This document shows, piece by piece, positions 6,366 through 13,665 of a stretch of DNA of 13,665 nt. Location of the stretch: positions 1 through 13,665 of the forward strand of contig PWIZ01000205.1 of the NCBI GenBank assembly GCA_003560175.1, in the 5' to 3' direction. The notes under the pieces were generated by a model, which worked only from the letters and a program-made list of their open reading frames with translations, was not told the DNA's origin and made no database searches. The DNA comes from Halomonas sp. Its GTDB lineage: Bacteria; Pseudomonadota; Gammaproteobacteria; Pseudomonadales; Halomonadaceae. The position numbers were made by a program, and so were the translations under genes. Position 1 is the first letter of the stretch. Every line of letters begins with the position of its first letter.

Positions 6366-8738
6366 TGTCGTGTCGATCGGACCACCGGTGGCGCCTGGCG
6401 TTCCCGGCAACCGCCACCACTCCGGCAGCCGGGTGCATACCTCGGGCCGGGCGAAGCGGTCATCCATCAGCACGACCACCCCTCGGTCCTCGGGACCGCG
6501 GATCACCCGGCCGGCGGCCTGCACCACCTTGATCAGCCCCGGCACCCGGTAGGCGTAGTCGTCGCCACAGCCGAAGCGCGCCTGCAGCCGCGCCTTGAGG
6601 GCCTCGTTGAAGTCGTCGAAGGGCGGCAGCCCCAGAGTAGCGATGAAGGCACCGATCAGCCGCTCCCCCGGCAGGTCGACGCCCTCGGCGAAGGCGCCGC
6701 CCAGCACCGCGAAGCCGATGCCCACCCCGCCCGGCCTAAAGCGCGCCAGGAAGGCGTCGCGCTCGGGCTCCCCCATGCCGCGCACCTGGGTCCAGACGGG
6801 GATCGCCGGGTGCGCCTCGGCGAAGGCCGCCCGCACCCGCTCCAGATAGGCGAAGCTGCTGAAGAAGGCCAGATAGTTGCCGGGGCGACGGCTGATCTGG
6901 CCGGCCAGTTCGGCGACGATGGGCGCCACCGAGGCCTCTCGGTCCCGCAGCCGGGTGGAGATGTCGGTACGCAATCGCACCTCCAGCTGCTCGGCGGCAA
7001 ACGGCGCGGCCACCGACTGCCAGACGCAATCCGCCGGCAAACCCAGCAGATCGCGATGATAGCCGGGCGGCGCCAGCGTCGCCGAGAAGAGCACCGCGCC
7101 CCGGGCCGCAAGGAAACGCGGGGCGAGGAAGTCCGCCGGCACCAGGTTACGCAGCCCCAGCACGGCATGACCGCGCCCGTGACGGGCCAGGTCGCACAGG
7201 GAGTGGTCGCCGAAGGTCTCCGCCAGCCGGGTGAAGGCCAGCGCCTCGAAGAGCAGCTCCTGCAGCTCGGGGCTGGCGCCCTCGGGGTGCTCGCCCAGGT
7301 AGTCGGTGATGGCGCTAGCCGCTCCCTGCAGGACGCCGACCATGGCGGCCGGTAGGCCGTCGAGCACCCGGTAGGCCGGGCGGCCCTTCTCGCCGGATTC
7401 GCTCAACCCCGTCTCCTTGACCAGCGCCTGCCACTGGCGGGCCAGGCGCCCCAGCGGCCGGGAGAGCGCCGGCGGCGCCGAGCGTCGCAGGCGAGCTAGC
7501 CGGCGCTGGTCGAGCTCGGCGCTATACATGCCCCGGGCCCGCCCCACCAGGTTGTGGGCCTCGTCCACCAGCAGGCCGACCCGCCAGCGGTTGGCCTTCG
7601 CCAGGCCGTGGAGCAGCCCATTGGCGTCGAACCAGTGGTTGACGTCGCCGACCACCACATCGCACCAGCGCGCCAGCTCCTGGCCCAGATAGTAGGGACA
7701 GATGCCGTGCTCCCCGGCCACCCGGCGCAGTGCTTCGCGATCCAGCCAGCCCCGCGCTACGGCCGCCTGGCGCGCCGCCGGCAGCCTATCGTAGAAGCCC
7801 GCCGCCAGCGGGCAGGCCTCAGCGTGACAGGCGCGGCCCGGGTACTCGCAGGCCTTCTCCCGGGCGGTCAGCTCCAGCACCCGCAGCGGCAGTCTCTCCG
7901 AGGCCCCGGCCTGAGCCCCAGCGCCCTGCCCCGTTCCCGTTTCGGCCTCCTCGTCACCCGCGCCCAGCTGGCGCAACGCCTCCAAGGCCAGCGCGCGGCC
8001 CGGGGTCTTCATGGTCAGGAAGGCGAGACGGTCGAGGTCGTGACGCGGCATGGCCGTGAGCAGGGGAAAGAGAGTACCCAGGGTCTTGCCGATGCCGGTG
8101 GGCGCCTGGGTCAGCAGGCAGCGGCCGGTGGCCGCCGCCTTGTAGACGCCCTCGGCCAGGTCTCGCTGGCCGGGACGGAAGTCGGGATGGGGGAAAGCGA
8201 GCCCCCGCAGGGCGGCATCCCGCCACTCACGATGCGCCGCCTCCTGCTCGGCCCAGGCCCGATAGCGTCGACACAGCGATGACAGGAAGACCGCTAGCTT
8301 GGTGGCTTTGAAGCGCTGCTCCAGGCGGGTCTCCCGGCCGCTGGTGATATCGAGATAGACCAGAGCCAGGGTGATCTCATCGAGGCCCCGCTCGGCACTC
8401 AGCAGCGCGCCGTAAGCCTTCGCCTGGGCCCAGTGCAGGGCGCGCTGGTTCTCCGCCATGCGCTCGAGGCTGCCGCGGTGGGTCTTGACCTCCTCCAGGC
8501 AGTTTGCCGTCGGGTCATAACCGTCGGCTCGGCCGCCGACCGCCAGCCCCTCGACCACGCTCGAAAGCGCCACCTCGCGCTCGTAGCCCTCGCCGCGGCG
8601 GCGGGCCACCTCGGCGTGGCCGGCAATACCCTCCTCGGCGCTGGGCGCCGGGGTAAAGCGGTGGTCCAGGTCCCCTTCCCGGGCAGTGAAGTCGCAGAGG
8701 GTGCGTACCGCCACCCGCAGGCATCGCACCTCACTCAT
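6357..8738 (-). CDS. Fe-S DEAH-box DNA helicase (DinG/XPD/YoaA-like) with N-terminal PD-(D/E)XK-like domain
   Basis: A 793-residue superfamily 2 helicase. Residues 1 to about 170 hold a restriction-endonuclease-like pattern: GGRAD72GYD, then LEE83VK85TH, the D...ExK signature of PD-(D/E)XK nucleases (Cas4/RecB-like). Walker A is APTGIGKT at 212-219. C297, C304, C309 and C347 have the spacing expected for the 4Fe-4S cluster of XPD/DinG helicases. The DEAH box is D392-E-A-H395, and motif VI is QAAGRVIR at 740-747. A Gly/Ala/Glu-rich insertion of about 22 residues (261-282) precedes the Fe-S region. Family members unwind 5'-3' on forked or damaged DNA. The ATG overlaps the stop of the nuclease gene before it by 4 bp (ATGA), so the two are probably translated together; pairing of such a helicase with FAN1 also occurs in pseudomonads, from memory. 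Helicase identity is secure; whether the N-terminal domain is an active nuclease is inferred. Confidence 0.92.
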   Translation of the reverse strand: MSEVRCLRVAVRTLCDFTAREGDLDHRFTPAPSAEEGIAGHAEVARRRGEGYEREVALSSVVEGLAVGGRADGYDPTANCLEEVKTHRGSLERMAENQRALHWAQAKAYGALLSAERGLDEITLALVYLDITSGRETRLEQRFKATKLAVFLSSLCRRYRAWAEQEAAHREWRDAALRGLAFPHPDFRPGQRDLAEGVYKAAATGRCLLTQAPTGIGKTLGTLFPLLTAMPRHDLDRLAFLTMKTPGRALALEALRQLGAGDEEAETGTGQGAGAQAGASERLPLRVLELTAREKACEYPGRACHAEACPLAAGFYDRLPAARQAAVARGWLDREALRRVAGEHGICPYYLGQELARWCDVVVGDVNHWFDANGLLHGLAKANRWRVGLLVDEAHNLVGRARGMYSAELDQRRLARLRRSAPPALSRPLGRLARQWQALVKETGLSESGEKGRPAYRVLDGLPAAMVGVLQGAASAITDYLGEHPEGASPELQELLFEALAFTRLAETFGDHSLCDLARHGRGHAVLGLRNLVPADFLAPRFLAARGAVLFSATLAPPGYHRDLLGLPADCVWQSVAAPFAAEQLEVRLRTDISTRLRDREASVAPIVAELAGQISRRPGNYLAFFSSFAYLERVRAAFAEAHPAIPVWTQVRGMGEPERDAFLARFRPGGVGIGFAVLGGAFAEGVDLPGERLIGAFIATLGLPPFDDFNEALKARLQARFGCGDDYAYRVPGLIKVVQAAGRVIRGPEDRGVVVLMDDRFARPEVCTRLPEWWRLPGTPGATGGPIDTTRP

Positions 8739-10438
8739 GCGGGTTCCACCCAGCGCACGTGGCAGACCGCGGCGGGAATGCCCTGCTCATGGAAGAAGGC
8801 GAGCCAGCGGCGCTGGTTGTCCTGCAGGCGGTCGCCGGGGCCCTTCACCTCGATCAGCCGATACTGCAGTTCCCCCTCTGCCGCCTGCGGGAAGAACTGG
8901 ATCAGGTCCGGCAGGCCGGCGCGGTTGGCCTTGAGATCGCCCAGCAGCCGCGTGAAGCAGGCGCGCAGGTGCTCGGGCGGCAGGCAGTCGAGCGAAAGCG
9001 AAAGCAGCGCCTCGTCCAGCGCCCCCCAGTGCACGAAGGGATTGGCGAGCCCCTGCTTCTCCCGCCAGGTGGCGAGGATCGCCTGGCGGTGGCGGCCATC
9101 GTCGAGGCGCGCCAGGCAGGCGTCGAAGCGCTCGCGCCGGCGCGCCACGAAGTCCTCCCGGTAAAGATCCGCCGGGCCGCTGTGGAAGGGATGGAAGAAG
9201 GCGCCCGGCAGGGGCGCGAAGAGCGCCTCCCAGCAGAGCAGACCGAAGAGCCCGGTGAGCAGGGTGTTCTCCACGTAGGCCACCGGCGCCGAGTCGCGAT
9301 GGAGGTACTCGCCCACCGCCCGTTCGACGCTGGGGGAGAGGGGCAGGCAAAACTTGAGACACTCGGGGGCAGGCGCTGCCTTCCGAGATGGCGCCGCCAG
9401 TCCCAGCCGGCGCCGCAGGCGGGGAAGCAGCCGCGAGAGGGCCTGGGCCTCCGCCTCCCCCGGCGACCCGCCGGCCAGGGCTTCGCCCAGCGCATGGGCC
9501 TCGGCGTGCTGTCCTTGGCGCTCCAGCAGGCGCAGGTGGCGAATGCGCGCCTCCGCGCTGCCGGAATCCGCCGGCCAGCCCGCCTGGTGGTAGAGCCAAA
9601 GCGCCAGCTCGCCCTCCCCGGCCCGCTCGGCCCGGCGCCCCAGGGCCAGCTCCAGGCGCTGGCGCCGCGCCGCGAGCCAGGTGTTATCCGCAGGCACCTC
9701 TGGCCGCTCGGCGGCCAGCGGTGCCACCGGCTCATAGGCGTCGAGCCGCTCCCGCAGACGGTGCAGTGCCAGGTAGGCGTCTACCTCCTCGCGGCGCTGG
9801 AAGGCCCGGGACTCGGCGCTAAAGGACACCCGCTCGAAGCGCTGCACCCCCAGTTCGGCGAGCACGAAGTCAGACCAGTCCTGGCGCAGGTTGCCGAAGA
9901 ACATCAGCCGCAGCCGGTCGCAGGTGGCCATCACCGTCAGACGCACCACCCGATCCGGGGCCGCCGGCCACCAGGACTTAAGGGGGCGCATCTCGGTCAG
10001 TCGTGGGTTCAGCGCTTCCTGCAGCGCGGCCTTGCCCAGCGAGGCCGGCACCCCGGCGGCGCGAATCTCATCGGCCAGCGCACGGCGCAACTCCAGCAGG
10101 CGCAGCTGCCGGAAGAGTTCGTCCAGGGGCAGTGCAGGATCGCTGTCCACCATGCCAGCGGCCTCCAGGGGCCCAAGGGCCGCCTCGCTGTCGCCGGCTT
10201 CGGCATCAACTTCGGGATAGACGAATCGCGAGGTGCGAAAGTGCTCGCCGCGGCGCATCACCATGCGCACCAGCAGCGCCCGGGAGGCCCGGGGCAGCTC
10301 GGCGAAGGCGGCCAGGAAGGCCCGCTCATCGTCGCCCAGCAGGTCGCCGTGACGCTCGGCGACCCAATCCAGCACGAACTGGAAGTTCACCAGGTAGTAG
10401 TAGGGATCCTCGAGGGAGGCGGCGACCGGCCGGCTCAC
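8735..10438 (-). CDS. fan1: FAN1-type VRR-NUC structure-specific nuclease
   Basis: A 567-residue protein ending in a VRR-NUC domain. D511 (in GLPDLIQFF), E530 and K532 (in EVKGPGDRLQDNQ) form the PD-(D/E)XK active site typical of FAN1 nucleases, which cut 5' flaps and help unhook DNA interstrand crosslinks. The N-terminal part (DPYYYLVNFQFVLDWV, then an RRGEHFRTSRF stretch and helical repeats) matches the bacterial FAN1 layout, and the length is normal. The start is taken as GTG 10438: its GTGA overlaps the stop of the nitronate monooxygenase gene, and the protein then begins VSRPVAASLEDPYYYL. An in-frame ATG at 10513 would run 79 bp into the previous gene and encode an unlikely Arg/Gly-rich lead. 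The stop overlaps the helicase start (ATGA). The protein is expected to act on chromosomal DNA with the helicase next door. Confidence 0.92.
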   Translation of the reverse strand: MSRPVAASLEDPYYYLVNFQFVLDWVAERHGDLLGDDERAFLAAFAELPRASRALLVRMVMRRGEHFRTSRFVYPEVDAEAGDSEAALGPLEAAGMVDSDPALPLDELFRQLRLLELRRALADEIRAAGVPASLGKAALQEALNPRLTEMRPLKSWWPAAPDRVVRLTVMATCDRLRLMFFGNLRQDWSDFVLAELGVQRFERVSFSAESRAFQRREEVDAYLALHRLRERLDAYEPVAPLAAERPEVPADNTWLAARRQRLELALGRRAERAGEGELALWLYHQAGWPADSGSAEARIRHLRLLERQGQHAEAHALGEALAGGSPGEAEAQALSRLLPRLRRRLGLAAPSRKAAPAPECLKFCLPLSPSVERAVGEYLHRDSAPVAYVENTLLTGLFGLLCWEALFAPLPGAFFHPFHSGPADLYREDFVARRRERFDACLARLDDGRHRQAILATWREKQGLANPFVHWGALDEALLSLSLDCLPPEHLRACFTRLLGDLKANRAGLPDLIQFFPQAAEGELQYRLIEVKGPGDRLQDNQRRWLAFFHEQGIPAAVCHVRWVEPA

Positions 10439-11472
10439 AGCCCCACGGCCAGCTCGGCGATGACCTGGGCGGCGGGCACCTCGCGACAGCGGCTGGCGTT
10501 CTGGCCGGCCCACAGCGGCGAGAAATCACCGAGCCCGCAGGCTTCGGCGGCGGCGCGCAGCGGTGCAATGGCGGCGGTGGCCAGGGGAAAGGCGGGGGCA
10601 GCCTCGCCCATCGGCCCCAGCTCGCGCATCAGCCGGGTGATGATGCCGCGGGCCGGGCGACCGCTGTAGAGGTTGGTCAGCGCCGTATGACGGGCGGCCT
10701 CGCTCATCAGCGCCCGACGATGAATCGCCGACACCCGGGCCTCGGGGCAGCACAGCAACGCCGTGCCCACCTGAACGGCATCGGCCCCCAGGGCCCGCGC
10801 CGCCGCCACCCCGGCGGAGTCGGCGATGCCCCCCGCGGCGATCAGCGGCATGCCCACCACCTGGCGCACCTGGGGCAACAGGGCCAGTGTGCCCATCTGG
10901 GTGGTGAGTTCATCGGTCAGGAACATACCGCGGTGCCCCCCCGCCTCCAGCCCCTGGACGATGATCGCATCGGCACCGTTGGCCTCGAGCCACCGGGCCT
11001 CCGCCACGGTGGTCGCCGAGGAGAGCACTGTGGCGCCCCACGCCTTGACCCGCTCGAGCAGCGCGGCCTCGGGCAGCCCGAAGTGGAAGCTCACCACCTC
11101 GGGACGGAAGGGCGCGAGGGCATCGCAGGCCTCGTGGTCGAAGGGGCGCCGCCCGGGGCCCTCGGGCACCGCGCCGATGTCGAGGTCGAACTCGGCGTAG
11201 TAGGGAGCGAGCGCCTCGTGCCAGCGCGTCTGGGCGGCGGGGTCCGGCGCAGGCGGCGCATGGCAGAAGAAGTTGACGTTGATGGGGGCATCGGTGGCGG
11301 CGCGGATGGCGCCGAGTTCCTCGGCCATGGCATCGGGCGACAGCATGGCGCAGGGCAGCGCGCCGAGGCCGCCGGCTCGGGCCACGGCGATGGCCAGCTC
11401 GCTGCCCTGGGCCCCGGCCATGGGGGCCTGGAGGATAGGCAGCGCGATGCCAAGGGTGTGGGTCAGACTCAT
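10435..11472 (-). CDS. Nitronate monooxygenase (class I, FMN-dependent)
   Basis: A 345-residue TIM-barrel flavoprotein of the NMO/2-nitropropane dioxygenase family. Motifs in order: PMAGAQGSELAIAVARAGGLGALP near the start, VNFFCH (66-71), GLEAGGHRG with H180 at the place of the catalytic histidine, AAGGIAD (212-218) and GADAVQVGTALL for flavin phosphate binding. The family oxidises alkyl nitronates such as the toxin propionate-3-nitronate, using FMN and O2 in the cytosol. The ATG overlaps the YihY stop by 4 bp (ATGA), and the stop TGA overlaps the GTG of the FAN1 gene by 4 bp, so it is embedded in an operon with no obvious metabolic partner. Family call is strong; the physiological substrate is unknown. 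Confidence 0.93.
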   Translation of the reverse strand: MSLTHTLGIALPILQAPMAGAQGSELAIAVARAGGLGALPCAMLSPDAMAEELGAIRAATDAPINVNFFCHAPPAPDPAAQTRWHEALAPYYAEFDLDIGAVPEGPGRRPFDHEACDALAPFRPEVVSFHFGLPEAALLERVKAWGATVLSSATTVAEARWLEANGADAIIVQGLEAGGHRGMFLTDELTTQMGTLALLPQVRQVVGMPLIAAGGIADSAGVAAARALGADAVQVGTALLCCPEARVSAIHRRALMSEAARHTALTNLYSGRPARGIITRLMRELGPMGEAAPAFPLATAAIAPLRAAAEACGLGDFSPLWAGQNASRCREVPAAQVIAELAVGL

Positions 11473-12473
11473 CGGGGCTCTCCCGGATCGGATGGGTCGG
11501 CGGCATCCCCGGCGCGGCGCCAGGGCCGATGTTCGCCAAGGGTGTCGGCCGCGAAGGCGCCGCGCTCGCCGAGGGGGCTGGGCTCACCGGTGGTGGTATC
11601 GTGACGGGTCTGACGTTCCATTTCACTGTTGATCTCGGCGCCCAGCAAGACGACGAACGCCGATAGCCAGAACCACATCATCAGCACCACCACCGCGCCC
11701 AGCGAGCCGTAGAGCTCACCGAGGTGCGCCACATGGCGAACATAGAGCGATAGCCCGCCGGAGCCCAGCAGCCACAGCAGTATCGCGATGACGGTGCCGA
11801 CACTGACCCACTCCCAGCGCGCGGAAGTACGATTGGGACCGAAGCGATAGAGCACGGCGATGGTGAACATCATCACCAGCAACAGTACCGGCCAGCGCAA
11901 CAGTCCAATCTGATAGGTTGGGGTGTCATCCAGACCCAGCGTGGCGACGGCCAGCGGGAAGAACGCAACGATGGCGATGGTGATCAGGGTCAGCATGATC
12001 AGGCCAACGGTCATGGCGGCGACCACCAGGGCCCGGTGGAAAAAACCCCGCGATCCCTTCTCGCCGTAAACGGCGTTCAGGCCGGTGATGACGCCCTGCA
12101 CCCCCTTGGAGGCGACGAACATCGCCACTGCCACGCTGCCCATTGCCGTCAGGCTGAGACCGGTGCTGGTGTTCTCGCCTATCTTGCGAGCCTGGTCATC
12201 GATCAGGCTCGCGACATCCGGTGGCAGATAGCGGGATATCTCGCCGATCTGGCGAGCCATCTCGTGCGGATCGAACACCAGCGCCCACAGCGAGATGATC
12301 GCGGCGATGGCGGGAAACAACGAGAGCAGGGAATAGAAGGCGATGCCAGCGGCGAGCAGGGTAACGCGATCGCTGGCCAGCGACTGACGAACCCGCCACA
12401 GGATATCCAGCCAGCCGAGACCGGGGATTTGCTTGGGCTGTTCGGCGCGACGGCCGCGGGGTCGATCGGTCAT
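11469..12473 (-). CDS. yihY: YihY/BrkB family inner-membrane protein
   Basis: A 334-residue protein with six predicted transmembrane segments: VTLLAAGIAFYSLLSLFPAI near residue 40, then MGSVAVAMFVASKGVQGV, MTVGLIMLTLITIAIV, PVLLLVMMFTIAVLYRF, WVSVGTVIAILLWLLG, and VVLMMWFWLSAFVVLLGAEI followed by the typical NSEME. The pattern is that of YihY (formerly called RNase BN in error) / BrkB proteins, whose transport or envelope role is not settled. A hydrophilic tail of about 50 residues follows the last helix. The start is ATG 12473, with GAGG 5 nt upstream; a GTG 15 bp earlier (12488) would overlap the protease gene by 8 bp. The gap to the protease stop is 7 bp, and its own stop overlaps the next start (ATGA). 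Confidence 0.92.
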   Translation of the reverse strand: MTDRPRGRRAEQPKQIPGLGWLDILWRVRQSLASDRVTLLAAGIAFYSLLSLFPAIAAIISLWALVFDPHEMARQIGEISRYLPPDVASLIDDQARKIGENTSTGLSLTAMGSVAVAMFVASKGVQGVITGLNAVYGEKGSRGFFHRALVVAAMTVGLIMLTLITIAIVAFFPLAVATLGLDDTPTYQIGLLRWPVLLLVMMFTIAVLYRFGPNRTSARWEWVSVGTVIAILLWLLGSGGLSLYVRHVAHLGELYGSLGAVVVLMMWFWLSAFVVLLGAEINSEMERQTRHDTTTGEPSPLGERGAFAADTLGEHRPWRRAGDAADPSDPGEPR

Positions 12474-12480
12474 GAACACC

Positions 12481-13008
12481 TCAATCACTGCGCGCCGGAT
12501 GCAGGACCATGCGCGCGTCGCGGATCTCGATGTCGAAGCGATTCAGGAAGCTCATGCCGAGGAGCGCCACGTCGCCCTGCATACCGGGGCTGATGGAACC
12601 GCGCACCTCGTGGACCGCAAAGCCGCCGAGGCTCACCTCGTCGAGGGTAGTGAGGTCGCCGCGCACTCGACCGTTGGCGGTATTGAACCAGGCGCTGCCG
12701 GTGGTCTCCAGCCTCAGCCGATCGGCCAGTTCCGAAGAGACCGCCACGTAGGTGGCGCCGGTATCGAGCAGAAACTCCACCGGCTCGCCGTTGATACGTC
12801 CGGTCGCCAGGAAGTGTCCGGCCCGGTTTCGCTCCAGCACGACCGGCGTGCCATCACCACTCACGGCATTGACCAGGTGGGCATTGGGATTTCGCTGGCC
12901 CTCCAGGTAGCCATGGAACCACCAGGTCCCGGTGCCGATGAACAGCATCCAGAACAGCAGCATCATGCCGAGCCCGGTACGCCGGACCGCTCTGTTGTCA
13001 TCGCTCAT
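12481..13008 (-). CDS. Membrane-anchored retropepsin-like aspartic protease (clan AA)
   Basis: A 175-residue protein. Residues 1-11 are charged, about 12-31 form one transmembrane helix (GLGMMLLFWMLFIGTGTWW), and the rest is a single retropepsin-like domain. The catalytic motif is FLLD82TGATYVAVS, with hydrophobic-hydrophobic-D-T-G-A as in TIGR02281-type bacterial proteases. The C-terminal LLGMSFLNRFDIEI is the family's second conserved block. As a single-lobe protein it should dimerise, in the periplasm if the N-terminus is cytoplasmic. ATG 13008 has GGGAG about 7 nt upstream; an extended in-frame reading to 13128 has no such site and an Arg-rich lead. It is the first gene of the five-gene minus-strand operon, 7 bp before YihY. 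Confidence 0.92.
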   Translation of the reverse strand: MSDDNRAVRRTGLGMMLLFWMLFIGTGTWWFHGYLEGQRNPNAHLVNAVSGDGTPVVLERNRAGHFLATGRINGEPVEFLLDTGATYVAVSSELADRLRLETTGSAWFNTANGRVRGDLTTLDEVSLGGFAVHEVRGSISPGMQGDVALLGMSFLNRFDIEIRDARMVLHPARSD

Positions 13009-13114
13009 GACACGTCTCCCGGGCCGTTGGTGAGCACTGCGGTGTGCATTGACACCCGACCTGTACTGAATGCCGTGCGCTCGCTCACGAGCACTACCAC
13101 AAGGATAATGCCCC

Positions 13115-13400
13115 ATGCAGGACAACACTAAGGTTTCGACCGCCGTAAACCCCCATCATTCCCTTCCCGCCGGCCTTTGCCTCGACGCTGCGCTGCCGGT
13201 GGCCGGCCTGGACGCCAACTGGAACGACGGCGACATCGTAGGCCATCGAACAGACCCTAGACGACATCGCCGCGGCCCGCGCCGAGATTGCTGATTCCCC
13301 TCAAGGGCACCCGCGGCCACCTAGGCGGCGTGCTGGCCATCGACCAGGCCAGCGAGGTACTGCGAGAGTTCCTGGAGCGCCGACTCCCGACTGCGCAAGG
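13115..13400 (+). pseudogene. Possible frameshifted remnant of a small gene, family unknown
   Basis: ATG 13115 (AAGGA at 13101-13105, an 9-nt gap) opens a frame reading MQDNTKVSTAVNPHHSLPAG and on to LDANWNDGDIV at 13240. The next frame, open directly after a TAG at 13239, continues AIEQTLDDIAAARAEIAD. The third frame then continues GGVLAIDQASEVLREFLERR to about 13385. The helical, protein-like text moving through three frames suggests one small protein, perhaps 90-100 residues, broken by two single-base shifts. I do not recognise it. Alternatives are poor sequence quality here or chance open frames in GC-rich DNA. Confidence 0.4.
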
Positions 13401-13421
13401 CGTCGGCCACGGGCCGGCACC
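13399..13421 (-). terminator. Weak candidate terminator hairpin after the transporter gene
   Basis: GGCGTCGGCC (13399-13408), ACG, GGCCGGCACC (13412-13421). Read on the minus strand the stem is 10 positions with one G-U wobble and one mismatch and a 3-nt loop, followed only by CTTGCGC. It lies 20 bp past the transporter stop, in the right place, but the T-run is poor. Confidence 0.3.
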
Positions 13422-13441
13422 TTGGTTATCCTGGTCGTTCC

Positions 13442-13665
13442 TCAGTGACCGTTGCGCGCCTCCCACTCCGCCGCCGCGCGCTGGCCGCGCGCCTGATCGA
13501 CGAACAGGCAGATCAGGATCGCCGTGATGAATAGCGCGGCGCAGAGCAGGATCGACGCCTGCAGGCCCACCACCGTCTGCAGCAGGCCCAGGGCGATGAT
13601 GCCGAACACCCCGGCCAGCTTGTTGGCCAGGCCCCAGAAGCCGAAGAATTCGGCGGCCTTGCGCC
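13442..13665 (-). CDS. MFS transporter C-terminal end (UMF1/Atg22-like), 5' part outside the window
   Basis: The last 73 codons of a membrane protein, ending at TGA (13444-13442). The text reads RKAAEFFGFWGLANKLAGV, then two hydrophobic helices (GIIALGLLQTVVGL and SILLCAALFITAILICLFV) and a charged tail ending EWEARNGH. The AEFFGFWGLANKLAG block resembles the conserved motif of UMF1/Atg22-like major facilitator transporters. Such proteins have about 12 helices, and only the last two are visible. The substrate cannot be told. Its downstream neighbour on the same strand is the protease operon about 430 bp away. Confidence 0.75.
   Translation of the reverse strand, partial: RKAAEFFGFWGLANKLAGVFGIIALGLLQTVVGLQASILLCAALFITAILICLFVDQARGQRAAAEWEARNGH

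Larger units (their letters stand above)
13009..13441. other. About 430-bp stretch with no intact gene, upstream of the protease operon
   Basis: Bases 13009 to about 13110 are the probable leader and promoter region of the minus-strand operon that starts at 13008; I see no convincing -35/-10 pair. From 13115 onward the plus strand reads like a broken coding sequence in three successive frames (separate entry). An imperfect inverted repeat lies at 13399-13421, just past the end of the transporter gene. No RNA gene is recognised. Confidence 0.5.

Noticed and set aside
8759..10669. Long plus-strand open frame opposite the FAN1 gene
   Set aside because: Antisense to a nuclease with intact active-site residues; its composition (Gln/Gly/Arg/Ala-rich) is typical of shadow frames.
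10003..11604. Long plus-strand open frame opposite nitronate monooxygenase
   Set aside because: Antisense to a motif-complete flavoenzyme gene; Gly/Arg/His-rich with no recognisable domain.
13070..13100. GTGCGCTCG...CGAGCAC inverted repeat as operator of the protease operon
   Set aside because: The arms match imperfectly (an extra base), and nothing ties it to a promoter.
1..13665. CRISPR array, tRNA/rRNA, transposase or prophage signatures
   Set aside because: None of the expected repeats, cloverleaf-like sequences or protein motifs were seen; short repeats are isolated pairs.

Overview
This is about 13.7 kb of GC-rich bacterial chromosome. It is densely packed, with housekeeping-type genes, Shine-Dalgarno-led starts and overlapping start/stop codons. 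The gene content suggests a gammaproteobacterium, most probably a Halomonas relative (Halomonadaceae) or a close pseudomonad-like lineage: class Ia NrdA/NrdB with a long acidic NrdB N-terminus, a DUF3565 protein, a bacterial FAN1 gene joined to a DinG/XPD-type helicase gene, YihY, and a membrane-anchored retropepsin. The genus is inferred from protein resemblance only; there is no rRNA in the window. I saw no IS element, CRISPR array, tRNA or phage gene.

Left part (1-5264, plus strand): the 3' two-thirds of nrdA; a short intergenic region with AAGC/GTAAGC repeats and a hairpin; complete nrdB; and a UUCG-loop terminator. Next come a 41-residue unknown protein with an excellent ribosome binding site, a DUF3565 protein, and a secreted or membrane-anchored protein of unknown family. 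The signal peptide of that last protein is out of frame with its body at a run of eight C.

Middle (5265-6365, minus strand): a perfect 11-bp inverted repeat separates the convergent transcription units. Then come a two-helix PLDc_N-type membrane peptide, preceded by two 13-bp direct repeats, and a two-domain ChrR-type cupin gene interrupted by one in-frame TAG where its own second domain has GAG.

Right part (6357-13008, minus strand): a compact five-gene run, transcribed right to left as retropepsin-like protease, YihY/BrkB membrane protein, nitronate monooxygenase, FAN1-type VRR-NUC nuclease, and an Fe-S DEAH helicase with a PD-(D/E)XK-like N-terminus. Three of the four junctions are 4-bp start/stop overlaps (ATGA, GTGA, ATGA) and the fourth is a 7-bp gap, so this is almost certainly one operon with translational coupling. 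The nuclease and helicase form an apparent DNA-repair module. Upstream of the operon is about 430 bp holding what looks like a frameshifted relic ORF. The window ends inside the 3' end of an MFS (UMF1/Atg22-like) transporter on the minus strand.

No obviously new defence or mobile system is present. The most interesting items are the coupled FAN1 plus nuclease-helicase module, the poly-C frameshift at a signal-peptide junction, and the single amber codon in the cupin gene.
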